Of a DNA stretch of 64,000 bases, positions 10,445-20,240 are shown piece by piece. This DNA comes from Larix kaempferi (taxonomy: Eukaryota > Streptophyta > Pinopsida > Pinales > Pinaceae). The notes beneath the pieces are model-generated. The model had not been told where the DNA came from and made no database searches. It saw nothing but the letters and a program-made list of their open reading frames with translations. Where the stretch lies: positions 620,001-684,000 of the forward strand of contig BSBM01001448.1 in assembly GCA_027924585.1 (NCBI GenBank). Direction: 5' to 3'. Each line of letters opens with the position of its first letter. Positions within the stretch are counted from its first letter, which is position 1. The position numbers were made by a program, and so were the translations under genes.

Positions 10445-12720
10445 TAACCTGAAGGAAGACAAGGTATGGCACTTACGACACTTGCTTTACTTACGACAAT
10501 TTGAAGGTTAGGGTTTTACATAGCAAAAACCAGTCATCGTGGAACTTTTGCTATAAATCCATTTATGCGAAGGTTTAGGGTCTGAAAACCTTACAGGTCG
10601 AATATAACATCCCCAGGTACCTTTTGTCCAAAGGGAACCCTCAGATTCGTTGTACTTTATGAGTTATGATCAGTACAAGTTAGGGTTTCTGCCTCTTCCA
10701 GATCTCAGTTAAAATCAGGTGACCTTGGAAAAAAGGTCATAACTTGGGCTAGGAAGCTCCAAATAAAATTTCGTAAAAAGTGAAAGGTATTACACAGACT
10801 GTACTATCTCAGAAAACTTTTTCAGAGGCCGAAGGTGAACTAGTGACACGTGGAACGCCGTACAAGTTCGCTCTCCTATTTTATCCCATAAACAAGTCAC
10901 GTTGCGACACTTGGCATAAATATCTCTCAGAAAATCCAATTGAGGTCAGACCTGTCAGGATGGAAAGATGACAGGTCAGGATACTGTAGAAAAAAAATTT
11001 CAGACCCTGTGGAGCAAAAATTTCAGAGTTATAGCAGAAGCAATCAGGTGCATATTTCTGTCAAAACAGAATTATTTTTAGCACCTTTATTCATTACTAC
11101 CAGAATTTAGGGTTTCGGAGAAAGTTGGAATTTTTTGAATTCTGTAACCACGGCTGGAAGCTCCTCAGAAAAATAAGAGTTTAGAGCCTTGGATCGAACC
11201 TTTTGATTGGACAGAAGGGTGGGCTTCATCAAACCCTAGTTCGGGATCCTGTCCAGAAGATCCAGAAGTTTCGAAGGCAATTTTGAGGGGTCAAATTTTG
11301 GAGATTTCAAAATTGAAGAATGCTAGGTTGATCAGCTCAGTAAGACACATTCTTCCATCCATTTAGAAGTATGAAAGTCAAAGATTGAATTTTTAGGGTT
11401 TCTCTAGCAAACCCTAATCAAGCTCCAGATCAAGTTTCAGGGGGAGTTGAGGCTAAGCCCTTACATAAGAAGACTACAAAAAGTCTCGACAGGTATGACT
11501 TAATAGGGTTCAGGTATGCCTTGAAATCTGATTCTTGATTAAGTTCATAATGTGTTTTCCTTCATGTTATTTATTAGTACAATCTTGATTAATGTTATTA
11601 ATTGTCTTACCACCCTAGTAACAATATGAATGCATGTGAACGATCGAAGACATTCATTGATTAGGGCTATATGATTGTACTTATGCATTATGGTGTTGTG
11701 TGAGGTTGATGTTGTCTGCTAACAAGACACAGGTACATTACAAAAGACAAATCAAGTTCCATGACCATGACAACATGAAGACAAAGACTCACGAGGTATG
11801 TATGACTTTGTTATATTATGTTTAACCTACGAGACACGCGGGTTCTAGCTCAGGATCTCTAAATCATTGAAGAGATTGTTTAGGTATGTTGTACATAACT
11901 AAGCAGGTATACTAATCCAGGTATGTTTTCCTATGTCATGTTAGAATCTTACCTTGTGTAAGTATACTTGGTATGATTGGTTAGTAATCAAGGGTTTATG
12001 CATATTATGTCTCTTATCTTGGTTGATGATTTAACTAACTAGATCAAACAAGAATATGCATGAGTAAAAGAAGACTTCCTTGAAACCCTGAATACTAATG
12101 ATCATGACTGTACATATTCAAGATTATTTAGAATTAGAATGTTTTGATAATATTGAGAACATACTAATGAATGTATGTTTGTGTATGAGATCATGAGGAT
12201 GACACTAGTGTACACTTGAGCATGCACAATGGTATAGAATGAATAGAAGTTCAGAAGACATACAGAAGATCAAGCGGGAGGCAACCACACAAACATAAAA
12301 GGAAAGATCATGATGAATGATGAACTCTGAACAAGCGATGGATGTTCAACAAAAGATTTACAAATCAAACACACTATAGAAAGCTTGTGGTTAAGAAATT
12401 CTCTTAGAAAGAGGAAGAGAATCATGATGAGATGTTTTGCTCCAAGGGACTAGATAAGACCATTCTCTTAATAATGTAATCAGGTTCTGTATGGGTTCCC
12501 AGGATCAGTAGTCAATTGATGAGCTTAATGATCATCATGGGTGATGTGGATCTCAACCTTTGCTACAAGGTTGAATATGGGTTCTATACACATATGACAT
12601 GGATGCAAGAAGGAACTCACCACAGAGTTCGAATGATTTTGAGGCTCATTTTAGTAGACCCATCTGATGAGAGATGGCACAGATAGATATGTAGAAGATC
12701 ACTCAATGTTGAGTGTGAAT
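10445..12720 (+). other. Non-coding leader of the copia element
   Basis: About 2.3 kb where gag, protease and integrase would be expected. I find only short ORFs and no CCHC, DTG or integrase motifs. The sequence is not obviously repetitive. It may be replaced or captured sequence, or coding sequence beyond recognition. Confidence 0.6.
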
Positions 12721-12966
12721 AATGGACAATTGACAGCTTCATGACAAAGCTTGGGCTTTACCAGAAGCAAAGTTGTTCCTAACCTTTACCTTAAGGTTGT
12801 GGATGATGAACCTATCATACCATTATTGTATGACGATGATCTCTTTCTGACAAGGAATGAGAAACAGGTCATGAAAATGGCTGCAGAAATGAAAATGAAA
12901 GATCTCGGATTAATGCACTACTTCTTAGGTCTAGAAGTATGGCAAGATCCAAAAAGAATCTTTTAA
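12721..12966 (+). pseudogene. Copia reverse transcriptase, C-terminal part
   Basis: Reads GFTRSKVVPNLYLKV, then PLLYDDDLFLTRNE, then MKDLGLMHYFLGLEV: the palm and connection motifs of Ty1/copia reverse transcriptase. The family has YVDD at the catalytic site; here it is YDDD. The first half of the domain is missing and the frame breaks near 12960, where RNase H continues in another frame. Non-functional. Confidence 0.85.
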
Positions 12967-13780
12967 TTCAAGGTAAGTATGCTGTGAAGTTTCTAAAAAG
13001 ATTTGATATGTTGGAGTATAAAGCCATGGCCACTCCCATGGACTCCAACTTGAAGTTGTTAGTTAATGACTCATCGTATTTAGTGGACCTAACCCTATAT
13101 AGACAAATCATTGGGTCATTGATGTATTTAACAAATACTAGACCAGATATATGCTCTGCTGCAAATACCCTAAGTCAATATCTAGTAGAACCTAGAAAGG
13201 TTCACTTAATAACTACAAAGCATGTAGTGAGGTACCTAAAATGTACATTAGATTTTGGTCTATATTATCTTGGAGGTCATGAACTTTGTTTACATGGTTA
13301 CTCAGATTCTGATTGGGCAGGAAGTGCCTCAGACAGAAAGAGTACATCAGGTGGATGTTATAGTCTTGAATCTGCCATGATCTCATGGTTCAGCAAGGAA
13401 CAATCTAGTGTGGCTCTCAGTACTGCTGAAGCAGAATATATATATAGTTGTCTGCTCTGCCAGCTGTGAAGCAGTGTGGCTTCAGAAGCTATTATATGGA
13501 GTGTTTGACTTAGAAATGAATTCCACTATGATTATATGTGACATTCAAAACTGCATCAAGATAGAAAATCTTGTATTCCACGATAAGTCAAAAACACATA
13601 GAGATCCGATACTTCTATATACGAGATATGGTGCAGAGAGGAGCTATCAAGCTCAAGTATATAAGCACTAAGGATCAGATTGGTAATATCTTGACTAAAC
13701 CTCTGTCTCGAGTAAAGTTTGAATACTTCCGAGACAAGCTTGGTATAGTCCAGAAGGACCCTCCTCGAAAGGGGGAGTAG
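12939..13780 (+). pseudogene. Copia RNase H and pol C-terminus
   Basis: The frame 12939-13469 contains ATPMDSNLKL, YRQIIGSLMYLTNTRPDI, HGYSDSDWAGSASDRKST and STAEAEYI, the ordered signatures of copia RNase H. After frame changes near 13450 and 13570 it continues with HIEIRYFYIRDMVQRGAIKL and ILTKPLSRVKFEYFRDKLGI, the usual pol end, stopping at 13778-13780. The two frameshifts show it is not translated as one protein. Confidence 0.9.
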
Positions 13781-13859
13781 CATAGTATCTGATAACAAGT
13801 CTGTCTCATCAATGATGAGGTTACCTATTTACTGCACCTAGTTACTTAGAATTATTTAG

Positions 13860-14125
13860 ATTTAGGAATCTTATATTCTTTCTTTTGATGATAGATGTAT
13901 ACATGATTTTTATGATAGATGTATACATGCTTTTGATGATAGATGTTATGCATGTTTTGATGATGAGGATACATGTTTTATTATACATGTTTTGATGATG
14001 AGGATACATGTTTTGTTATACATGTTTTGATGATGAGGATACATGTTTTGTTATACATGTTTTGATGATGAGGATACATGTTTTTTTATACATGTTTTGA
14101 TGATGAGGATACATGATTGACACAT
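13860..14125 (+). repeat. 35-bp tandem array in the copia element
   Basis: Units of GATGATGAGGATACATGTTT plus about 15 bases recur every 35 bases from about 13959, after more diverged TGATAGATGTATACATG copies. About five good copies. Confidence 0.85.
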
Positions 14126-14156
14126 GTTTTGATGAAGTTCTTGGTAAACATGTGAG

Positions 14157-15180
14157 GGGATTGGATCATCCCTGGACTTTAGTCCAAAAGAAGAGCCGTA
14201 GACATATGTCTTCGAGAATGAAGTCCTTGGTGTACTTGAGGGGATTGGATCATCCCTGGACTTCAGTCCTAAAGAGAGCCGTAGACGTATGTCTTCGAGA
14301 ATGAAGTCCTTGGTGGACTTGAGGGGATTGGATCATCCCTGGACTTCAGTCCTAAAGAGATCCGTAGACGTATGTCTTAGAGAATGAAGTCCTTGGTGGA
14401 CTTGAGGGGATTGGATCATCCCTGGACTTCAATCCTAAAGAGAGCCGTAGACGTATGTCTTCAAGAATAAAGTCCTTGGTGGACTTGAGTGGATTGGATC
14501 ATCCCTGGACTTTAGTCCAAAAGAAGAGCAGTAGACATATGTCTTCGAGAATGAAGTCCTTGGTGGACTTGAGGGGATTGGATCATCCCTGGACTTCAGT
14601 CCTAAAGAGAGTCGTAGACGTATGTCTTCAAGAATGAAGTCCTTGGTGGACTTGAGGGGATTGGATCATCCCTGGACTTCAGTCCTAAAGAGAGCCGTAG
14701 ACGTATGTCTTCGAGAATAAAGTCCTTGGTGGACTTGAGGGGATTGGATCATCCCTGGACTTCAGTCCGAAAGAAGAGCCATAGACGTATGTCTTCGAGA
14801 ATGAAGTTCTTGGTGAACATGTGAGGGGATTGGATCATCCCTAGACTTCAGTCCGAAAGAAGAGTCGTAGACGTATGTCTTCGAGAATGAAGTTCTTGGT
14901 GAACATGTGAGGGGATTGGATCATCCCTGGACTTCGGTCCGAAAGAAGAGCCGTAGACATATGTCTTCGAGAATGAAGTCCTTGGTGGACTTGAGGGGAT
15001 TGGATCATCCCTGGACTTCAGTCCTAAAGAGAGTCGTAGACGTATGTCTTCGAGAATGAAGTCCTTGGTGGACTTGAGGGGATTGGATCATCCCTGGACT
15101 TCAGTCCTAAAGAGAGCCGTAGACATGATGTCTCCAAGAACAAAATCCTGAATGAACAGGTAAGGGGATTGGATTGTCCT
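14157..15180 (+). repeat. 83-84-bp tandem array in the copia element
   Basis: The core GGGATTGGATCATCCCTGGA recurs at about 14157, 14241, 14324 and so on every 83-85 bases, about 12-13 copies, each followed by an AAAGAGAGCCGTAGACGTATG-like stretch and a GAATGAAGTCCTTGGTGGAC-like stretch. Copies are highly similar, which indicates recent expansion or homogenisation. Confidence 0.93.
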
Positions 15181-15232
15181 CGGACTTTGGTCCTGTGAAT
15201 TGAACCGTAGACATGAGGTCTCCGAGAATTGA

Positions 15233-15362
15233 ATAGGACTAGATCGTCCCTGAGCTTCGATTCAAAAGGTACATGATAGGACTGGATCATCCCTGAGCTT
15301 CGGTTCAAAAGGTACATGATAGGACTGGATCATCCCTGGACCTCGGTTCAAAATGTACATGA
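15233..15362 (+). repeat. 43-bp triple repeat related to the 84-bp unit
   Basis: ATAGGACT starts units at 15233, 15276 and 15319 (43-bp spacing). Each contains GGATCATCCCTG-like cores, the same core as the 84-bp array, so the larger unit probably arose from about two of these. Confidence 0.85.
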
Positions 15363-15385
15363 CAAATCCTAGAATTGTTCTAGGT

Positions 15386-16160
15386 TACATCCAGCATGAA
15401 ACAGGGCTGGCTCTGTAGATATGATACATCCAGCATGAAACAAGGTTGGCTCTGTAGATGTGATACATCCAGCATGAAACAGGGCTGGCTTTGTAGATAT
15501 GATACATCCAGCATGAAGCAGGGCTGGCTCTGTAGATGTGATACATCCAGCATGAAACAGGGCTGGCTCTGTAGATATGATACATCCAGCATGAAACAGG
15601 GTTGGCTCTGTAGATATGATACATCCAGCATGAAACAGGGCTAGCTCTGTAGATATGATACATCCAGCATGAAACAGGGCTAGCTCTGTAGATGTGATAC
15701 ATCCAGCATGAAACAGGGCTGGCTCTGTAAATATGATACATCCAGCATGAAACAGGGTTGGCTCTGTAGATATGATACATCCAGCATGAAACAGGGATGG
15801 CTCTGTAGATATGATACATCCAACATGAAACAGGGCTGGCTTTGTAGATGTGATACATCCAACATGAAAACAGGGCTGGCTCTATAGATGTGATACATCC
15901 AGCATGAAACAGGGCTGGCTCTGTAGATATGATACATCCAGCATGAAACAGGGTTGGCTCTGTAGATGTGATACATCCAGCATGAAACAGGACTGGCTCT
16001 GTAGATATGATACATCCAGCATAAAACAGGGTTGGCTCTGTAGATGTGATACATCCAGCATGAAACAGGGCTGGCTCTGTAGATGTGATACATCCAGCAT
16101 GAAACAGGGTTGGCTCTGGAGATGTGACACATCCAGTATGAAAAAGGACTGGCTCTGTGG
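15386..16160 (+). repeat. 39-bp satellite array, about 20 copies
   Basis: TACATCCAGCATGAAACAGG starts nearly every 39 bases. The array is flanked by two similar short palindromic segments (CCTAGAATTGTTCTAGG near 15368 and CCTAGATCTGATCTAGG near 16169). A further degenerate unit sits at about 16186-16216. Because 39 is a multiple of three, several frames on both strands stay open for hundreds of bases; I do not regard these as genes. Confidence 0.95.
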
Positions 16161-16344
16161 CGGTAAATCCTAGATCTGATCTAGGTCACATCCAGTATGA
16201 AAAAGGACTGGCACTGTGGTTGGGATTGGATTGTCCCTAGACATGAGACTTGTCTTAAAGAGATAAGGATTGATCATCCTGGAACTTGATGTGGATTGCA
16301 TCATCCATGGACCTATGTCCTAAAGAGAGCAGGATTGATCATCC

Positions 16345-16812
16345 TGTAATATGATCGTGTGATGACGATGCTTCCGATAGTGTGATGACGATGTTGATCG
16401 TATGATGACGATGTTGATCGTGTGATGACGATGCTGCCGATCGTGTGATGACGATGTTGATCGTATGATGACGATGCTGATCGTGTGATGACGATGCTTC
16501 CGATCGTGTGATGACGATGTTGATCATATGATGACGATGCTGCTGATCGTGTGATGATGATGCTGATCGTATGATGATGATGCTGATCGTATGATGACGA
16601 TGCTGATCGTATGATGACGATGCTGCTGATCGTGTGATGACGATGCTGATGATCGTATGATGACGATGTTGATGATCGTGTGATGACGATGTTGATGATC
16701 GTGTGATGATGATGCTGATGATCGTGTAATGATGATGCTGATGATCATGTGATGACGATGTTGATGATCGTGTGATCGTGTGATGATGATGATGATGATG
16801 ACGATGCTAATG
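16345..16812 (+). repeat. ATGACGATG-rich array
   Basis: About 20-24-base units of the form GATCGTGTGATGACGATGCT with variable GAT/GCT insertions, degrading into a GATGAT microsatellite at the right end. Confidence 0.9.
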
Positions 16813-16963
16813 ATTGAGTAATATCAACTCTGATGATGTTGATGTTCCAGTAACTAGTTGAGTTACTAATGATGATGAATTGAAGAAAGCTTCCGATGAT
16901 ATATAGATGATGTAGTCAATGACTCCTTGCTCCTGCAGATGTTGTTATAATATCCTTCTCGTT

Positions 16964-16972
16964 AAGGGGGAG
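16964..16972 (+). promoter_or_regulatory. Polypurine tract of the copia element
   Basis: AAGGGGGAG directly before the 3' LTR, as in other copia elements. Confidence 0.85.
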
Positions 16973-17513
16973 TGTTGAATATTGTAACTTCTAAGAATAT
17001 TATATTTGTACATTATTTATTCCGGAGATGTTCCATCCCTCCGAGGTGATTCTATTATGTATCCGGAGATGTTTATCCCTCCGAGGAGTTGTGGCAACTA
17101 GGGTTATTAGACCCACCATGTGGGGGTTGGCCCAGTGAGTTATAATAGGGTATTTAACCTAATGGTTAAATACGATCCTACATGTACTTGTGTAAAATAT
17201 ATGTCAGAGTAGTCTATAAATAGAGGAGGTGTGTTCCTCATTTGACACACTCACACACTTGAAAAGAGGAGCACTTGTCTGGGAGATTTGCTAAGGAGGA
17301 TTAGAAGGAGGGAGCACATCTTGTATTTTGGTTTATCATCTTATTGAGGAAAGCTTTGCTGGGTTTTCTACCCCATGAGGGTTTCCCAGGATAAATCTGT
17401 GTCTCTTGTGTTTATGCTATGCTTGTTGTTTCTTCAATGATCATGTATATGCTATTATTGTGAAATAGAATGCAATGCTGTTATTTTCTGTCTTAGCATA
17501 TTGAATTTTAACA
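16973..17513 (+). repeat. 3' LTR of the copia element
   Basis: 541 bp, ending TTAACA, followed by the target duplication ATCAG. Same length as the 5' LTR and about ten substitutions apart. Confidence 0.95.
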
Positions 17514-17518
17514 ATCAG

Positions 17519-17743
17519 TAAAGGAAGCCACCATAGGGTATGACTAAAATAGATAGGATGTTGGGAGACAAGCCAAGAGAGCACAGAGAACCACTTAAAT
17601 GCTCGGGATTTGGAGAGGATCATAGGATTAGAGACTGCCCACATGGGAATGGGAGTGGGAAGCAAGTTTACTATGTCCAAGAGGCTGAAACTATGGTAGC
17701 AAAGATTATTCCCAAAATTTATGCAGTACTAAAGGACCATTAA
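17519..17743 (+). pseudogene. Gypsy gag zinc-knuckle segment
   Basis: Sequence after the copia insertion resumes the interrupted gag. The frame from 17540 reads LKCSGFGEDHRIRDCPHGNG, a CCHC-like knuckle (C-x2-x-G-x4-H-x4-C), the RNA-binding end of gag. The second cysteine of the canonical CxxC appears to be lost. It ends at 17743 shortly before the protease-like frame. Confidence 0.75.
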
Positions 17744-17761
17744 GCAAACCATTAATCAAAT

Positions 17762-18160
17762 ATGGTTGAAGTTGAAGGTAATATTTCCAAGCAATATATT
17801 TCTATTTTGATTGACCTTGGCTCTACTCATAGTTACGTCACTCCCAGAATGGTTGAGTTTTTTTCTTTTAATAAAACAAAGCATAGAAGCTCATGGTTGG
17901 TTCGACTAGCCACTGAAACCAAGAGGAAAGTCAAAGAACTAGTGAAGATTTTCCCATTGGAAATGGATGCATTGTTCACAAAGGTAGATTTGAACCGTTC
18001 TACCACTAGGCTCTTATGATGCTCTCATTGGGATGGATTGGTTGGAAGCATGCGGAGTGAAGCTTGACTACTACAGCAAGATATTTGAGTGAATTAAGGA
18101 AGAAGGAAACCCCATAACAGTAAGAGGCATCCCAAAGGTTGTTTCTGTTAGATAGATTTC
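17762..18160 (+). pseudogene. Gypsy aspartic protease remnant
   Basis: The frame reads ISILIDLGSTHSYVTPRMVEFF. The active-site motif is D-[ST]-G-[ST]; here Ser has become Leu (DLGST). Later, in another frame near 18020, GMDWLEACGVKLDYYSKIF matches the conserved protease end that follows it in gypsy pol. Frameshifted and with a changed catalytic motif, so inactive. Confidence 0.78.
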
Positions 18161-18170
18161 ATCCATGTAG

Positions 18171-19190
18171 TTGAAGAAGTTCTCTAGAAAAGGTTGTCAA
18201 TTGTATTTATCCCATGTACAAGGAATAATAAAAAAGGAAGTTGTGAAATTGGAGGATTATAGAATCCTACAAGAATTCAGGGATGTTTTCCCCGATGAGG
18301 TTCCAAGACTCCCTCCAAAGAGGGACATTGATTCCACAATTAATCGTGTGCCAGGAGTTGCACCAATGTCTAAGAAACCTTACAGGATGAGTGCCCTAGA
18401 GCTGTTGGAGCTGAAAATGCAGTTGCAAAAACTGTTGGAAAAGAAATACATTGGGTCAAGTGTGTCTCCATGGGGAGCACATGTCCTATTTGTGAAGAAG
18501 AAAGATGGAATGGTCAAGTTGTTTATTGACTATGTACAGTTGAGCAAACCCACAGTGAAGAAAAAGTATCCATTGCTTCAAATTGATGATCTCTTTGATC
18601 AAATGAGAGGGGAAAGTGTCTTTTTGAAGATCGAATTGAGGTTGGGTTATAATCACGTCATAATTAAAGAAGAATATATCCATAAAACATAATTTAGAAT
18701 GTGATACATCCATTATGAGTTTACAATGGTACCTTTCAGTCTCACTAATGTGTCGGTTACCCTCATGTGCCTCATGAACAACATGTCCAATCACTGTTTG
18801 AATAAATTCATGTTGGTGTTGTTAGATGACATTCTCATTTACTCTAAGAATGATAAAGAGCATGAGGAGCATCTAAGAATAGTTTTTCAATTGCTCAATA
18901 AGCATTAGTTGTATGTAAAGCTCATCAAATGTGACTTCTACAAGAAGTAGGTTCATTATTTGGTTCACATTGTTTCATAGGAAGGTATATCAGTGGACCT
19001 ATAAAATATTGAATCAATTATGAATTGGTAAACTCCGAGGAATGTGACAAATGTGAGGTAATTTAGGGGCCTTTTCGATTATTACAGGAGATTCATCGAA
19101 TTATTATCTAAGATCACACACCTAATCACTTATTTGCAGAAGAAGGGAATTAAATTTGAATGGACACATAAATGTGAATATAGCTTCTAG
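18171..19190 (+). pseudogene. Gypsy reverse transcriptase remnant
   Basis: 18171-18692 shows [52 protein letters not shown] and [14 protein letters not shown]. After a frame change, 18726-18908 gives FMLVLLDDILIYSKNDKEHEEHL, containing the catalytic aspartates (LLDD for the usual FxDD). Degenerate connection sequence (RGLFDYYRRFIELLSKI) runs to about 19130. Clear Ty3/gypsy order with several stops, so inactive. Confidence 0.88.
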
Positions 19191-19700
19191 CGGTTGAAGA
19201 AGCTTCTCGCCAATGCATCGATTTTGAGAATTAAGGACCCAAACAAATATTTTGTGGTATGCATTGATGCATGCAAGCAGGCCATTGTAGGAATTCTCAT
19301 GTAGGAAAATCATGTAGTATGTTGTGAATTGCAAAATCTGTAGGAGCATGAGAGGAATTATGATACCCATGATCTAGAACTCACTACCATAGTGCAAGCA
19401 TTCAAGATGTGGAGAAACCATCTGATGGGTAGGAAATTCGAGCTCAGAATAGACCATTACGGTCTAAATTATTTGTTTGAACAACCAACACTTAATGCCA
19501 GGCAAGCCAGATGGCTGGAGTTCTCTTGTGATTTTGACTTTGAGATCAAGCATATAAAAGAAAACAAGAAAAAAGTGGTTAATGCACTCAGTAGGAAGAT
19601 GCACACCATGCATGTGGCATCCATTAGTGTTTGTAAAACAAATATTAGGAAACGGATTATTGATTCTCTTGTTGAAGATAAACATTATCAATAGGTCAAG
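19190..19700 (+). pseudogene. Gypsy RNase H remnant
   Basis: Reads in order VVCIDACKQAIVGILM, ERNYDTHDLELTTIVQAFKMWRNHLMGRKFELRIDHYGLNYLF and QARWLEFSCDFDFEIKHIKENKKKVVNALSRK. The last is the usual KGKxNxVADALSR end of RNase H with changed residues. Stops are at about 19304 and 19693. Confidence 0.86.
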
Positions 19701-19779
19701 GATAACTTGCAACAGCCGAATGCTAAGAAGAAGTAGAGGATTATCGTCTAGAAGGATAATGACTTCTTACCTTTAAGGG

Positions 19780-20240
19780 CATACTATATATCCCTAATGT
19801 TGGGAATTTGAGAAGGATTGTTATGGATGAGATTCATGCAATGCCATATTCTGGTCACCTAGAATATCAAGAAACAATTTCTACAGCCAAAAATTAGTGC
19901 TTTTGGCCAGGGTGAAAAAGGGCATTAATGAGTATATTTCTTGATTGCATGAAATGTCAGCAAGTGAAGGTTAAGCATCGAGCATCGACACCCAGTAAGT
20001 TCAATGCAGCCATTTCCGACACTTTAATGGAAATGGGAAGTAATTTCCATGGACTTTATTACATGTTTGCAAATGACAGTGAGACAACATGATTCCATCA
20101 TGGTGGTTGTTGTCAAATTATCAAAAGCATCACACTTCATACTTGTTAAGTCCACTTATAAAGCAATTGACTCAATGCAAATATTTTCATTAAGGAAATC
20201 GGCTTTAGGTTATATGGATTTCCTAAGGCCATAATTTTAA
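19780..20240 (+). pseudogene. Gypsy integrase remnant, truncated
   Basis: A degenerate H2C2 zinc domain (EIHAMPYSGHLEYQETI, then CMKCQQVKVKHR) is followed by MDFITCLQMTVRQHDSIMVVVVKLSKASHFILVKSTYKAID and YGFPKAII. The rest of the catalytic core (second Asp, Glu) is missing. At about 20236 it jumps to GGGAGGATAGGGAGGA, which looks like the polypurine-rich post-pol region. An internal deletion is the simplest explanation. Confidence 0.82.

Larger units (their letters stand above)
9892..17513 (+). mobile_element. Ty1/copia retrotransposon, deleted, with satellite-filled 3' region
   Basis: 541-bp LTRs starting TGTTGAAT and ending TTAACA, target duplication ATCAG (9887-9891 and 17514-17518), primer-binding site immediately after the 5' LTR, polypurine tract immediately before the 3' LTR. 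By eye the LTRs differ at about ten positions (roughly 2%), so this insertion is comparatively young. Of the polyprotein only the end of reverse transcriptase and RNase H remains (12.72-13.78 kb). Gag, protease and integrase are absent from 10445-12720. About 3 kb of tandem arrays separates the pol stop from the 3' LTR. It is inserted in the gypsy gag. Confidence 0.95.

Noticed and set aside
15386-16160. Regular short repeats resembling a CRISPR array
   Set aside because: The 39-bp units are contiguous, with no unique spacers, and the array lies inside a plant retrotransposon.
15380-16173. Long ORFs on both strands with 13-residue repeats (e.g. MKQGWLCRYDTSS)
   Set aside because: They arise because the 39-bp unit is a multiple of three and lacks stops in several frames; there is no evidence of selection.
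16339-16748. His/Ser/Ile-rich minus-strand ORFs
   Set aside because: Translation of the ATGACGATG satellite only.
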